The position numbers and the translations under genes were made by a program. From NCBI RefSeq assembly GCF_002216685.1, contig NZ_CP022353.1, positions 1,612,001 to 1,676,000 on the forward strand: 64,000 nucleotides of DNA. The letters are read 5' to 3'. Below the pieces are notes generated by a model. That model was not told the origin of the DNA. It did not search any database and saw only the letters and a list, made by a program, of their open reading frames with translations. Origin of the DNA: Vibrio tarriae. Lineage in GTDB: Bacteria > Pseudomonadota > Gammaproteobacteria > Enterobacterales > Vibrionaceae. Below, piece after piece: positions 8,854-23,216 of the stretch (the stretch's first letter is position 1; the number at the start of each line of letters is the position of its first letter).

Positions 8854-11124
8854 CTAGTGAACCACTTCTTCGCGAGTGCCGAAATACTCGAAAGCCAGTC
8901 TGTCATCACTCAGCGTCACTTTCACTGTGCCACCATCGACTAACGATCCAAACAACAGCTCATTGGCGAGTGGTTTCTTCAGTTGTTCTTGGATCACACG
9001 TCCCATCGGACGAGCGCCCATCTCACGGTCATAACCTTTCACTGCTAACCAGTGGCGGGCATCTTCCGAAACTTCCAGAGAAACGCCACGCGCATCTAAC
9101 TGAGCTTGCAGTTCCACGATAAATTTATCGACCACTTGATGAATCACACGCTCATCTAAGCTATTGAACCAGATAATGTGATCAAGACGGTTACGGAATT
9201 CGGGTGTGAACACCTTTTTAATTTCCGACATCGCATCATGACTATTGTCTTGCTGGATCAAACCAATCGATTTTTTCACCGTTTCGGCCACACCCGCGTT
9301 GGTGGTCATCACAAGAATCACATTGCGGAAATCGGCTTTACGACCGTTGTTATCCGTCAGCGTACCGTTATCCATCACCTGCAATAGCAAGTTAAAAATA
9401 TCGGGGTGCGCTTTTTCGATCTCATCAAGAAGCACAACGGAGTGAGGATGCTTGATGACAGCATCAGTCAGCAGACCACCTTGGTCATAACCCACATAAC
9501 CCGGAGGAGCACCAATCAAACGGCTTACCGAATGGCGCTCACCGTATTCCGACATATCAAAACGTAGCAGTTCGATACCGAGCAGCTTAGAAAGCTGCAG
9601 AGTCACTTCTGTTTTACCAACCCCAGTTGGGCCTGCAAACAGGAAAGAACCGACTGGCTTATGTTCTGCGCCTAATCCAGCACGGGTCAGCTTGATCGCC
9701 TCTGTCAGGACATCAATCGCCGCATCTTGACCAAACACCAACATTTTCATCTTCTGATCCAGATTCTTCAGGATGTCTTTATCAGAAGAGGAGACGGATT
9801 TTTCTGGGATCCGCGCCATTTTGGCGACCATGGATTCAATTTCCGCCACACCGACCGTTTTCTTACGACGGCTTGCTGGCATCAAACGAGCCCGAGCGCC
9901 AGCTTCATCAATCACATCAATCGCTTTGTCAGGCAGATGACGTTCGTTAATGTATTTGGCTGAAAGTTCAACCGCAGCACGCAGTGCTTTATTGGTATAG
10001 CGCACATCATGGTGAGCTTCGTATTTGGTTTTCAATCCCATCAAAATCTTGGTGGTATCGTCCAATGAAGGCTCAACAATATCAATCTTTTGGAAGCGGC
10101 GAGACAGTGCACGCTCTTTTTCAAAAATATTGCTGTACTCTTGATAGGTGGTTGAGCCGATACAACGCAGTTTACCGCTACTGAGCAGAGGCTTAATCAG
10201 GTTGGCTGCATCGACTTGACCACCAGAAGCGGCACCCGCACCTATGATGGTGTGAATTTCATCGATAAACAGGATCGCGTCTTTCTCTTTCTCAAGCTGT
10301 TTCAAAATCGATTTGAAACGTTTTTCGAAATCACCACGATATTTCGTGCCCGCTAACAGCGAACCAATATCCAGTGAATAAATCACACTGCGCTGAATCA
10401 CTTCCGGCACATTGCCTTCAACAATTCGCCATGCCAAGCCTTCCGCAATCGCGGTTTTGCCGACACCCGCTTCCCCCACCAGCAGTGGGTTATTTTTACG
10501 ACGGCGACACAGGACTTGAATCGTACGTTCCAACTCTTTGTCACGGCCAATCAGTGGGTCGATCTGGCCTTGTTTTGCTAACTGATTAAGATTGGTAGCA
10601 AAACTTTCCAAACGCTCGTCAGCACTCACCTCTTCAGAAGTGTCACTGCTGCCAAACGAATCGGAAGAAGAGTCTTCGCTATGGTTAGACGCTTTGGTAA
10701 TGCCGTGCGAGATAAAGTTAACAATGTCCAAGCGGCTGATGTCATTTTTCTTGAGCAGATAGGCCGCGTGCGACTCTTGCTCACTGAAAATCGCCACCAG
10801 CACGTTTGCTCCGGTCACTTCGCTACGACCAGAAGATTGTACGTGGAACACAGCACGTTGCAGTACGCGTTGGAAACTCAACGTCGGTTGCGTCTCGCGA
10901 GTGTCATCATTTTTGGGGATAAGGGGCGTGGTCTGGTCGATAAAAGTATCCAGCTCACGGCGTAACACATCGATATCAGCTTGGCAGGCTAACAAGGCTT
11001 CCCGCGCTGCATCGTTGTCCAACAATGCAAGTAGGAGGTGCTCGACGGTCATAAACTCATGTCTTTTGTCTCGTGCCCGAGCGAACGCGCCGTTTAGACT
11101 AGACTCTAATTCTTTGTTAAGCAT
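8854..11124 (-). CDS. clpA: ATP-dependent Clp protease ATPase subunit ClpA
   Basis: A 756-residue AAA+ unfoldase of the ClpAP protease. Order: Clp N domains (residues 1-145, the ClpS docking site), a charged Ser-rich linker (about 146-165), AAA-1 with Walker [10 protein letters not shown] and Walker [13 protein letters not shown]-2 with Walker A GPTGVGKT and Walker [11 protein letters not shown], then the C-terminal D2 domain. The IGL loop that binds ClpP is visible as KSIGLIQQ. The length matches E. coli ClpA (758 aa). It lies 38 bases after clpS and is surely co-transcribed. It degrades N-end-rule and SsrA-tagged substrates with ClpP, whose gene is not in this window. Confidence 0.97.
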   Translation of the reverse strand: MLNKELESSLNGAFARARDKRHEFMTVEHLLLALLDNDAAREALLACQADIDVLRRELDTFIDQTTPLIPKNDDTRETQPTLSFQRVLQRAVFHVQSSGRSEVTGANVLVAIFSEQESHAAYLLKKNDISRLDIVNFISHGITKASNHSEDSSSDSFGSSDTSEEVSADERLESFATNLNQLAKQGQIDPLIGRDKELERTIQVLCRRRKNNPLLVGEAGVGKTAIAEGLAWRIVEGNVPEVIQRSVIYSLDIGSLLAGTKYRGDFEKRFKSILKQLEKEKDAILFIDEIHTIIGAGAASGGQVDAANLIKPLLSSGKLRCIGSTTYQEYSNIFEKERALSRRFQKIDIVEPSLDDTTKILMGLKTKYEAHHDVRYTNKALRAAVELSAKYINERHLPDKAIDVIDEAGARARLMPASRRKKTVGVAEIESMVAKMARIPEKSVSSSDKDILKNLDQKMKMLVFGQDAAIDVLTEAIKLTRAGLGAEHKPVGSFLFAGPTGVGKTEVTLQLSKLLGIELLRFDMSEYGERHSVSRLIGAPPGYVGYDQGGLLTDAVIKHPHSVVLLDEIEKAHPDIFNLLLQVMDNGTLTDNNGRKADFRNVILVMTTNAGVAETVKKSIGLIQQDNSHDAMSEIKKVFTPEFRNRLDHIIWFNSLDERVIHQVVDKFIVELQAQLDARGVSLEVSEDARHWLAVKGYDREMGARPMGRVIQEQLKKPLANELLFGSLVDGGTVKVTLSDDRLAFEYFGTREEVVH

Positions 11125-11162
11125 AAGGCCTCCTTAAGGAACAACCACGTTGTCTGGCAAGC

Positions 11163-11483
11163 TTACGCTTGCTCCATCGTGCACAAAAGTGGATGCTCAT
11201 TTTCCCTTGAGTACATCGTAACTTGAGCGACTTTCGTCTCTGCAACTTCTGCAGTAAACGTGCCACATATTGCTTTTCCTTCGTAATGCACTTTGAGCAT
11301 CACTTGTGTCGCTCTCTCTATATCCATAGAGAAAAAGCGCTCAAGAATCTCAATTACAAAGTCCATCGGTGTGTAATCATCGTTGTTTAATACCACGTGA
11401 TACATAGATGGTGGCTTAACCGCCGTTTTTTCTTTCTCCAGCAAATCAAAGTCTGGAGAGATCCATTCAAAGTTTTTACTCAT
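11163..11483 (-). CDS. clpS: ClpA adaptor protein ClpS
   Basis: A 106-residue adaptor that delivers N-end-rule substrates to ClpA. The core from residue 27 ([20 protein letters not shown]) is the ClpS signature, with Asn/Asp residues that bind the free alpha-amino group of the substrate; [10 protein letters not shown] is also conserved. The first 25 residues are the flexible tail that engages the ClpA pore. The start at 11483 is supported by the E. coli length (106 aa). Its 5' region holds an unusual interleaved repeat (11515-11577). Confidence 0.96.
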   Translation of the reverse strand: MSKNFEWISPDFDLLEKEKTAVKPPSMYHVVLNNDDYTPMDFVIEILERFFSMDIERATQVMLKVHYEGKAICGTFTAEVAETKVAQVTMYSRENEHPLLCTMEQA

Positions 11484-11954
11484 GACACTTCAATATTTGA
11501 GGGCTTCTTACAGAGAATTCAACTATAAAGTGCTGTAAAACTAGCCATTTTTACTCGCTGATTGAATTCGCACTTTAATGGACTTCGCCTCTTACTTAGA
11601 GACTAATGCAGCAATTGTAACGCTGCAAATAAAACATTGCGAATGACGATCACGAATAGTGCGATTGCTTACTTTACCGACACCAATATGCAAGCTTGTT
11701 AATAATTTGCTTCGCGATTTGCAAATGACAAATTTATATAATTGCAATTGCAAAATTGATTTTTCATATCAAACTGTGTGCTTTTATACGTTCGTCCTAT
11801 TGACTGCGTTCAATCATCGTCTAAATTGGTCAATTAGTGACTAACGTTAAGCATAGGCTGAATCGCTATTCACTTTTGAGATCTCATTAAAGTCATAGAC
11901 GTAATGAAGTTACTCTTAAAACATCAGTTATAAAATGCATGAGGGATGTATAGC
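11484..11954. promoter_or_regulatory. divergent clpS / cspD intergenic region with interleaved inverted repeats
   Basis: 470 AT-rich bases. Two inverted repeats are interleaved: GAATTCAA (11515-11522) pairs with TTGAATTC (11562-11569), while TAAAGTGC (11526-11533) pairs with GCACTTTA (11570-11577). Between them lies a third pair, GTAAAA/TTTTAC (11535-11540, 11549-11554). In RNA the A-B-A'-B' order could make a pseudoknot in the clpS leader. The rest, including the AT-rich stretch 11700-11780, presumably holds the cspD promoter; no factor site was recognised. Confidence 0.5.
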
Positions 11955-12176
11955 ATGGCTACAGGTACAGTGAAATGGTTTAATAATGCCAAAGGCTTCG
12001 GTTTTATTTGCCCAGAAGGTGAAGACGGAGATATTTTCGCTCATTACTCAACCATTCAGATGGACGGATACCGTACACTCAAAGCCGGTCAACAGGTTTC
12101 TTATCAGGTTGAGCAAGGTCCTAAGGGATACCACGCAAGCTGCGTTGTGCCGGTCGAGGGACAATCAGCAAAGTAG
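11955..12176 (+). CDS. cspD: cold-shock-like protein CspD
   Basis: A 73-residue cold-shock-domain protein. RNP1 (KGFGFI, residues 13-18) and RNP2-like DIFAHY (26-31) bind single-stranded nucleic acid. ICPEG...GDIFAHYSTIQMDGYRTLKAGQ is much closer to CspD than to CspA, and CspD is always found beside clpS/clpA. CspD is a stationary-phase toxin-like inhibitor of replication in E. coli. The start at 11955 (MATGTVKWF) has GAGGG nine bases upstream; the ATG three codons earlier abuts that site. A strong terminator shared with icd follows. Confidence 0.93.
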   Translation: MATGTVKWFNNAKGFGFICPEGEDGDIFAHYSTIQMDGYRTLKAGQQVSYQVEQGPKGYHASCVVPVEGQSAK

Positions 12177-12197
12177 TGGATTAATTGCCATACTAGC

Positions 12198-12253
12198 GTG
12201 CTTTGGCAATTTGCAAAGCACAAAAATAGAAACCCGCCAACTTGGGCGGGTTT
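12198..12253. terminator. tandem hairpins / bidirectional terminator, cspD / icd
   Basis: A first hairpin GTGCTTTG/CAAAGCAC (12198-12205, 12214-12221) is followed by a nine-pair stem AAACCCGCC/GGCGGGTTT (12230-12238, 12245-12253) with a T-run (TTTTATTTT). The second is a typical terminator for cspD and reads equally for icd from the other side. Confidence 0.85.
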
Positions 12254-12274
12254 TATTTTGGCGGTTAGGCCAGA

Positions 12275-14809
<2,535 letters not shown>

Positions 14810-15535
14810 ATGTCATCTCGCTTGTCCAGCGATGCCACCTCCTCTTCTTCCGATCAACGAAAGTCGCATTTTAAACAAAGAGCCGCGAAAAACGCTGGCC
14901 ATCCACCAACGAGATCAAATCGAAAGAGTGTTGCTAACAAGAAAAAAAATGCCACTCAAACGGCTTTGTCACCTAAGCGCCCCCTTTCTCCTGCTGAGCG
15001 TAAAGTGATCCTGTTTAATAAACCTTATGACACTTTAAGCCAATTTACCGATGGGGATGGAAGAAAAACCTTGGCCGACTACATCCCAATTAAGGATGTC
15101 TACGCAGCAGGCCGTTTGGATCGCGATAGTGAAGGGCTGCTCATTTTAACCAATGATGGGATTTTGCAGGCCAGATTGACTCAGCCGCAATCCAAAGCGC
15201 CAAAAACTTACTGGGTGCAAGTTGAAGGTGCGCCACAAGAGAGCGACCTTGAGGCATTGCGCCACGGAGTGACCTTAAAAGATGGTCCGACTTTACCGGC
15301 GAAAGTCGACATCATGCCCGAACCCACGCTTTGGCCACGCAATCCGCCGGTGCGTTTTCGCGCTGCGATTCCTACCACATGGTTAGCCATTACCTTGATG
15401 GAAGGGCGTAATCGCCAAGTGCGACGCATGACGGCGCACATCGGCTTCCCTACTCTACGTTTAATTCGTTACTCCATGGGCGATTGGAACTTGGGAGATT
15501 TGCAGCCCGGTGAGTGGCGGGAAGTGACGCTTTAA
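14810..15535 (+). CDS. rluE: 23S rRNA pseudouridine(2457) synthase RluE
   Basis: A 241-residue RsuA/RluB/E/F-type pseudouridine synthase. After a basic, Ser/Lys/Arg-rich tail (about residues 1-60) comes [14 protein letters not shown] and the catalytic-aspartate motif [17 protein letters not shown] (Asp near residue 106), then the C-terminal [10 protein letters not shown] block. It modifies U2457 of 23S rRNA. No S4 domain is seen, as expected for RluE. The start at 14810 has AAGG about nine bases upstream; the frame is open further but without homology. It faces hisI through a shared terminator. Confidence 0.9.
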   Translation: MSSRLSSDATSSSSDQRKSHFKQRAAKNAGHPPTRSNRKSVANKKKNATQTALSPKRPLSPAERKVILFNKPYDTLSQFTDGDGRKTLADYIPIKDVYAAGRLDRDSEGLLILTNDGILQARLTQPQSKAPKTYWVQVEGAPQESDLEALRHGVTLKDGPTLPAKVDIMPEPTLWPRNPPVRFRAAIPTTWLAITLMEGRNRQVRRMTAHIGFPTLRLIRYSMGDWNLGDLQPGEWREVTL

Positions 15536-15552
15536 CACTCTGATTAATCAAC

Positions 15553-15613
15553 GATATATAGCCAAACTACTTGGAGTTGCAGCCAACACCGCTGCAGCTT
15601 GAAGTAGGAAGAC
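15553..15613. repeat. internally deleted Vibrio ERIC-like intergenic repeat
   Basis: About 60 bases starting ATATATAGCCAAACTACTTG and ending GCTGCAGCTTGAAGTAGG. The ends match the left and right termini of the roughly 120-base ERIC-like palindromic repeat common in Vibrio intergenic regions (known from memory), with the central part missing. TACTTGGAGTTGCAGC and GCTGCAGCTTGAAGTA form an imperfect inverted repeat. Confidence 0.65.
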
Positions 15614-15642
15614 AATAACGCCCCAATAATGGGGCGTTATTG
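15613..15642. terminator. bidirectional terminator, rluE / hisI
   Basis: Twelve-pair perfect stem CAATAACGCCCC/GGGGCGTTATTG (15613-15624, 15631-15642), loop AATAAT, between convergent genes. Confidence 0.8.
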
Positions 15643-15668
15643 TTGGATTGGATAAACTCTTCTACCAA

Positions 15669-16297
15669 TTACTTATGGCGTTCTTTCAGCTTATTAATCA
15701 CATCATTCATGGCTAAGCCTTGCTCTTGCAGCAGCACCAGTAAGTGGTACATCAAGTCGGCGGATTCGCAAATCAGCTCCTCCTTATCCCCTGCCGTCGC
15801 CGCCAGCGCGACTTCAACCCCTTCTTCACCCACTTTCTGCGCAATGCGTTTGGTGCCACGCGCATACAAAGAGGCCGTGTAAGAAGAACTGGGATCGGCA
15901 TTTTTTCGCTCAGCCAACAGTTGTTCAAGCTGATGAAGCCAAACCATTTGTGACTCTTCTTGTGCATCGCCATCCCAACAGGTCACGGTGCCTGTATGGC
16001 AGGTTGGGCCAATCGGGTTCACTTTCACCAATAGCGTATCTTGGTCACAATCCAGCGCGATGTTTTTCAGTTGCAACACATGACCAGAGGTTTCCCCCTT
16101 AGTCCACAAACGCTGTTTGCTGCGCGAGAAAAAGGTTACTTGTTGAGTATCGAGGGTTTTTTGCAACGCTTCAGGGTTCATATACCCCATCATTAAGACT
16201 TGGCTGGACTGAAAATCCTGCACAATCGCGGGCACAAGTCCATCGACTTTCTGCCAATCAATACGGTCGGTTAGCGTGGCAAATGGGCTTGCTGGAT

Positions 16298-16301
<4 letters not shown>
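15669..16301 (-). CDS. hisI: HisI(E): bifunctional phosphoribosyl-AMP cyclohydrolase / phosphoribosyl-ATP pyrophosphatase
   Basis: A 210-residue fusion for steps 2 and 3 of histidine synthesis. Residues about 1-110 are the cyclohydrolase ([12 protein letters not shown], then metal-binding [11 protein letters not shown] and CHTG...CW), and about 120-210 are the pyrophosphatase ([28 protein letters not shown]). Last gene of the operon; its start overlaps the hisF stop by four bases. The shared terminator at 15613-15642 ends the operon. Confidence 0.96.
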
Positions 16302-17832
<1,531 letters not shown>

Positions 17833-18444
17833 CTAAAGCTCAAGAAAATTTTGAATCAAGCGTGCGCCCGCTTTTGAAGAGCGCTCAGGGTGAAATTGCA
17901 CCCCGTAATAGTTCCCTGCTTGAATCGCTGCGCTAAACGGCTGACCATACTCGCACTGGGCAATGGTGTAATCGCCAACGGGCATGGCAAAGCTGTGCAC
18001 AAAGTAGAAGTACGCATCAGGTTCTATACCGTTAAACAGTGGATGCCCCTCTTTCACTTGCACCGTGTTCCAGCCCATGTGTGGCAACGGCAGATCGCCG
18101 GTTTGCAGCAAACGGACTTCACCATCGACTAACCCTAAGCACTGCACAATCTCATCGGCTTTCTGACCTTTCTCTTCCGACAATTTGCCAAGCAGTTGCA
18201 TGCCAAGACAGATGCCAAGCAATGGCTTTTCAACCCGCTTCACTAGCTCGATCAAATCACGTTCGGTGAGGTTTTTCATTGCTTCGCTCGCGGTGCCAAC
18301 ACCGGGCAGAAACAGTTTATCTGCCGCGAGTACCACTTGCGGATCGCGCGAAATCGTCACCGCATAACCTAATCGCTCAATGGCAAATTTGACCGAGGAA
18401 ATATTGGCGCAGCCAGTATCAATAATCACCACATTCTGAGTCAT
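17833..18444 (-). CDS. hisH: imidazole glycerol phosphate synthase glutaminase subunit HisH
   Basis: A 203-residue class I glutamine amidotransferase. The nucleophile is C79 in [12 protein letters not shown] and the His-Glu pair is in [13 protein letters not shown] near the C-terminus. It supplies ammonia to HisF. Its ATG shares one base with the hisB stop (18444), so the two are translationally coupled. Confidence 0.97.
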   Translation of the reverse strand: MTQNVVIIDTGCANISSVKFAIERLGYAVTISRDPQVVLAADKLFLPGVGTASEAMKNLTERDLIELVKRVEKPLLGICLGMQLLGKLSEEKGQKADEIVQCLGLVDGEVRLLQTGDLPLPHMGWNTVQVKEGHPLFNGIEPDAYFYFVHSFAMPVGDYTIAQCEYGQPFSAAIQAGNYYGVQFHPERSSKAGARLIQNFLEL

Positions 18445-19517
18445 CAGAGCACCCCTTTACTGCTCGGCAGATCGTTACCTTGCACCGTAATGGCTTGACG
18501 CAGCGTGCGGCCAAACGCTTTAAACAGACTCTCAATGATGTGGTGATCATTGTCGCCACTGGATGAAAGGTGCAGAGTACACGCCAAGGTATCGGTCAAT
18601 GAGCGGAAGAAGTGATACACCATCTCGGTCGACAGATCGCCCACTTGCGGGCGGCTAAAGCTCGCATCAAATTTCAGATACGGGCGGCCCGAGAGATCCA
18701 ACGCGCACTGTGCCAAACATTCATCCATCGGCAATGTGAAACCAAAGCGTCCAATACCACGTTTGTCACCCAGTGCTTCACGCAGTGCTTGCCCAAGTGC
18801 CAATGCGGTATCTTCCACTGTGTGGTGATCATCAATGTGCAGATCGCCCACCACTTTCAGTTGCAGTTGGAAACCGCCGTGGGTTGCGATTTGATCCAGC
18901 ATGTGGTCAAAAAAGCCCAAACCCGTTTCGATCTGATTACCGCCAGTTTGGTCAAGATTGACTAGAACCTGAATATCGGTCTCTTTGGTTTTACGCACCA
19001 CTTGGGCAACACGCGGCTTGGTGGTGAGATCTTTAACGATATCCAGCCAACCCATAGTTTGCGGGTGGTATTGAATACCGCGAATCGCCATATTTTCCGC
19101 CAATTGCAGATCGGTCATGCGATCGCCAATCACAGCTGACGATTTGAAATCAACTTTGCCACCTTGCAGATACTCTTTGACCAAGCCTAGTTTCGGTTTG
19201 CGGCACGAGCAGTTATCACGCTCAAAGTGCGGGCAAATCAGCACATCATCAAACTTCACGCCTTGCGATTCAAAAATGTCCATCATCATGTTATGCGGCG
19301 CATCGAAATCCGCTTGCGGGTAGCTTGAAGTGCCTAAACCATCCTGATTGGTCACCATCACTAAGCGATAGCCCGCCTCTTGTAGCTTGAGCAGGCTTGG
19401 GATCACATAAGGCTCAAGTTTGAGTTTGTCCAAACGGTCGACTTGAAAATCCACTGGCGGCTCAACAATTAAGGTGCCGTCGCGGTCGATAAAAAGAAGT
19501 TTTTGTTGTTTGCTCAC
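18444..19517 (-). CDS. hisB: HisB: bifunctional histidinol-phosphatase / imidazoleglycerol-phosphate dehydratase
   Basis: A 357-residue fusion. Residues 1-165 are a HAD-type phosphatase (FIDRDGTLI with nucleophile and acid/base Asp near residues 10-12, plus a zinc-binding CPHF...NCSCRKPK). Residues about 166-357 are the dehydratase, with the paired manganese-binding motifs GGFQ...[10 protein letters not shown] and [10 protein letters not shown]. The fusion is typical of enteric and Vibrio species. It follows hisC after 51 bases. Confidence 0.97.
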   Translation of the reverse strand: MSKQQKLLFIDRDGTLIVEPPVDFQVDRLDKLKLEPYVIPSLLKLQEAGYRLVMVTNQDGLGTSSYPQADFDAPHNMMMDIFESQGVKFDDVLICPHFERDNCSCRKPKLGLVKEYLQGGKVDFKSSAVIGDRMTDLQLAENMAIRGIQYHPQTMGWLDIVKDLTTKPRVAQVVRKTKETDIQVLVNLDQTGGNQIETGLGFFDHMLDQIATHGGFQLQLKVVGDLHIDDHHTVEDTALALGQALREALGDKRGIGRFGFTLPMDECLAQCALDLSGRPYLKFDASFSRPQVGDLSTEMVYHFFRSLTDTLACTLHLSSSGDNDHHIIESLFKAFGRTLRQAITVQGNDLPSSKGVL

Positions 19518-19568
19518 AAGAATGTCCTTTTCATCAGCAGCCCGCGCTGCGAGCTGCTGTAAACAAAA

Positions 19569-20612
<1,044 letters not shown>

Positions 20613-21908
20613 TTATTGAGCCTTCTGTAATTTTTCTACTCGAATCGTAACCGCACGTTTGTGCGCGTCTAAGCCTTCCGCTTCCGCCATCGTGACTACG
20701 GTGGGCGCGAGCAATTGCAAACCATCAGCGGTCAGCTCTTGCACTGTCATGCGTTTGCTGAAATCGGCCAAACCTAAGCTGGAATAGGTGCGGGTGTATC
20801 CGTAAGTGGGTAGCACATGGTTAGTACCTGAAGCGTAATCACCTACCGATTCTGGCGACCAATCGCCAAGGAAAATGGAGCCTGCGTTATCGAGCAGTGG
20901 AACTAACTCACGCGGGTTGCGCGTCTGCACAATCAAGTGCTCAGGTCCGTAGTAGTTAGAAATTGACACTGCTTGGGTGAGTGATTCAGCAATAATGATC
21001 AGACTGGAAGCCAAGGCTTTTTCAGCAATACTGGCGCGCAAAAGCACTTTAAGCTGCTTTTGCACTGCATCCGTTACCTGATCGGCTAACACCGGAGATG
21101 GCGTCACCAACACCACCTGAGAATCTGGGCCGTGCTCTGCCTGACTGAGGAGATCAGCGGCAATAAAATCGGCATCCGCCGTTTCATCAGCAATCACCAA
21201 TACTTCTGAAGGTCCTGCAGGCATATCAATCGCAGCGCCGCGGAAATCGTTACTCACTTGGCGTTTTGCTTCTGTCACATAGGCGTTACCGGGGCCAAAG
21301 ATTTTGTCGACTTTAGTCACCGTTTCCGTGCCATAAGCCATTGCGGCGATTGCCTGACCGCCGCCTAGGTTGTACACCTCATCAATGTTACACAGCTTAG
21401 CGACGTAGAGAATTTCATCAGCAATCGGCGGTGGTGAGCAGAGCACCACTTTACGGCAACCGGCGATTTGCGCAGGCACACCGAGCATTAGTACGGTTGA
21501 TGGTAGCGGTGCGCTGCCACCCGGAATATACAGACCCACTTTATTGATCGGGCGAGTCACTTGCTCACACACCACTCCGGGCATGGTTTCCACTTTGATT
21601 GGCTGCGCTTTTTGCGCCTTGTGGAATTTGCTGATGTTGTTGTATGCCTGCTCCAACGCCTGTTTCATTGTTTCCGACAAACGCGAGGCGGCGGCATCCA
21701 TCTCTTCACGAGAAACACGCAGTGAAGCAGGTTTTACGCGATCAAATTTTTCAGTTAATTCAAACAGTGCGGCATCACCCTCACTGCGCACTTTCGCAAT
21801 CACCTGCGCAACTGCGGCAGTGATGTTTGCTCCTTCGGTAATCGCAGGACGTTCTAAAATCGATTCTTGCTGAGCTTCACTCAACGATTGCCAAACAACG
21901 GTTCTCAT
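20613..21908 (-). CDS. hisD: histidinol dehydrogenase HisD
   Basis: A 431-residue zinc enzyme that oxidises histidinol twice to histidine with NAD. Visible blocks are [34 protein letters not shown], the [14 protein letters not shown] signature near residue 230, the zinc-site region [11 protein letters not shown], and the conserved GPEHL with its catalytic-site histidine near residue 328. It lies four bases after hisG. The length equals the family norm (about 430). Confidence 0.97.
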   Translation of the reverse strand: MRTVVWQSLSEAQQESILERPAITEGANITAAVAQVIAKVRSEGDAALFELTEKFDRVKPASLRVSREEMDAAASRLSETMKQALEQAYNNISKFHKAQKAQPIKVETMPGVVCEQVTRPINKVGLYIPGGSAPLPSTVLMLGVPAQIAGCRKVVLCSPPPIADEILYVAKLCNIDEVYNLGGGQAIAAMAYGTETVTKVDKIFGPGNAYVTEAKRQVSNDFRGAAIDMPAGPSEVLVIADETADADFIAADLLSQAEHGPDSQVVLVTPSPVLADQVTDAVQKQLKVLLRASIAEKALASSLIIIAESLTQAVSISNYYGPEHLIVQTRNPRELVPLLDNAGSIFLGDWSPESVGDYASGTNHVLPTYGYTRTYSSLGLADFSKRMTVQELTADGLQLLAPTVVTMAEAEGLDAHKRAVTIRVEKLQKAQ

Positions 21909-21912
21909 CGCC

Positions 21913-22809
21913 TTACTCCATCATTTTTTCAATCGGTAACACCAGAATTGAGCTGGCTCCGAGGGCTTTCAGTTGTTCCATGGTTTCCCAGAATAGATTT
22001 TCCGAACTCACCATGTGTACCGCGACTTTGGATTTGTCGGCAGACAAAGGCAGTACGGTTGGGTCTTCCGCTCCGGGCAACAAGGTTTTGATTTGCGCCA
22101 GCTTCTCAACCGGAGCGTGCAGCATGATGTATTTCGATTCTTTGGCTTGTTGTACGCCGTGCATACGCGTGAGGAGTTTATCGATCAGTGCGGCTTTATC
22201 GGCAGCAAAAGCACCTGGGCGCTGAATAAGCGTCGCTTTGGATTCAAAAATCACTTCCACTTCTTTAAGACCGTTGGCTTCCAAAGTCGCGCCAGTGGAG
22301 ACCAGATCCGCAATCGCATCCGCTAACCCTGCACGCGGTGCAACTTCAACCGAACCCGTTAACATGCAGGTGCTGAAATCCACACCTTGGCGATCCATGT
22401 AAGCTTTGAGCAGTTGTGGGTAAGTGGTGGCAATACGCTTACCATTCAGATCTTGAGGTCCACGATACTCAGCATCTTTTTCAATCGCGATCGACAAACG
22501 GCAACCACCAAAATCCATACGGCGTAGAGTGATAAATTCGTTCCGTTGGTTGAGTGCGAGGCGATCTAAACGTGTTTCTTCAAGCACGTTTTCACCAACA
22601 AAACCCAAATCCACCACCCCATCCATGATCAGCCCTGGAATATCATCGTCACGCACCAACAACAGATCAATCGGCATATTCAGTGAATGAACTACCAAGC
22701 GCTCGCCCATGATGTTGAATTTCACACCGCATTTTTTCAGCAGTTCTTGGCACTCTTGGCTGAGGCGGCCTTTTTTCTGTATCGCGATTCTTAGTCGTTG
22801 TGTTTGCAT
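21913..22809 (-). CDS. hisG: ATP phosphoribosyltransferase HisG
   Basis: A 298-residue long-form HisG, first and feedback-regulated enzyme of histidine synthesis. It has [13 protein letters not shown] at the N-terminus, the PRPP-binding stretch around [23 protein letters not shown] (residues 155-180), and the C-terminal ACT-like histidine-binding domain (about 225-298). The start at 22809 (MQTQRL) has AAGGAAG eight bases upstream; an alternative TTG start six codons earlier is unlikely. First structural gene after the attenuator. Confidence 0.97.
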   Translation of the reverse strand: MQTQRLRIAIQKKGRLSQECQELLKKCGVKFNIMGERLVVHSLNMPIDLLLVRDDDIPGLIMDGVVDLGFVGENVLEETRLDRLALNQRNEFITLRRMDFGGCRLSIAIEKDAEYRGPQDLNGKRIATTYPQLLKAYMDRQGVDFSTCMLTGSVEVAPRAGLADAIADLVSTGATLEANGLKEVEVIFESKATLIQRPGAFAADKAALIDKLLTRMHGVQQAKESKYIMLHAPVEKLAQIKTLLPGAEDPTVLPLSADKSKVAVHMVSSENLFWETMEQLKALGASSILVLPIEKMME

Positions 22810-22860
22810 GTCATTCTTCCTTTGCAATTTGTTGAATTTAATAATTTTTCCAAAGCTTAA

Positions 22861-22898
22861 AACGAAAAACCCTCGGGAGGTTTGGTCTCCCGAGGGTT
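22861..22898 (-). terminator. his operon attenuator (intrinsic terminator)
   Basis: Perfect 12-pair stem: AACCCTCGGGAG (5' arm on the minus strand, 22898-22887) and CTCCCGAGGGTT (22879-22868), seven-base loop, then TTTTTCGTTTT-like run. Upstream CTCCCGG at about 22931-22937 can pair with the 5' arm, giving the expected antiterminator. Ribosome stalling at the His codons of the leader would favour readthrough. Confidence 0.92.
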
Positions 22899-22976
22899 AG
22901 AATCTTTTTATGGCTCTGATTTCAACTCCGGGAGATTCCTGTCCCCCGGGTATGCGTACATCTCCCGAAAGACACC

Positions 22977-23021
22977 TTAGGGATGATGATGGTGATGAAT
23001 GTTCATTACGAAATTACGCAT
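22977..23021 (-). CDS. hisL: his operon leader peptide
   Basis: A 14-residue reading frame, MRNFVMNIHHHHHP, containing five consecutive histidine codons right before Pro-stop. It lies between the his promoter and the attenuator hairpin, exactly where HisL sits in enteric bacteria. Translation may instead start at the second Met (23006), giving nine residues; neither ATG has a strong ribosome site. Its role is to sense charged tRNA-His by ribosome pausing; the peptide itself has no known function. Confidence 0.9.
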   Translation of the reverse strand: MRNFVMNIHHHHHP

Positions 23022-23056
23022 ACTTAGTGGTTTCTGTCTGTTTGAGAACTGCCTTC

Positions 23057-23085
23057 ACACTAACTAAGCTAAGTTTTTTTTTCAA
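23057..23085 (-). promoter_or_regulatory. candidate his operon promoter
   Basis: On the minus strand TTGAAA (23085-23080) and TAGTGT (23062-23057) are 17 bases apart, about 36 bases before the leader-peptide ATG. The fit to sigma-70 is reasonable but unproven. Confidence 0.55.
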
Positions 23086-23169
23086 CCACAAATTGACACT
23101 TTTCTGGTTATTTTTTTATGACGGCTTTAAGAAACCATACCACCACTCAAAGCTGCAATTTAGGGTAGC

Positions 23170-23197
23170 GATAAAAAAAGAGGCCGACTGGCCTCTT
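23170..23197 (-). terminator. Rho-independent terminator after the NhaC-family gene
   Basis: Eight-pair stem AAGAGGCC/GGCCTCTT (23178-23185, 23190-23197), loop GACT, with TTTTTTTAT following on the minus strand, about 20 bases past the stop. Confidence 0.9.
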
Positions 23198-23216
23198 ATC
23201 TCTATAGCGATGCGAA

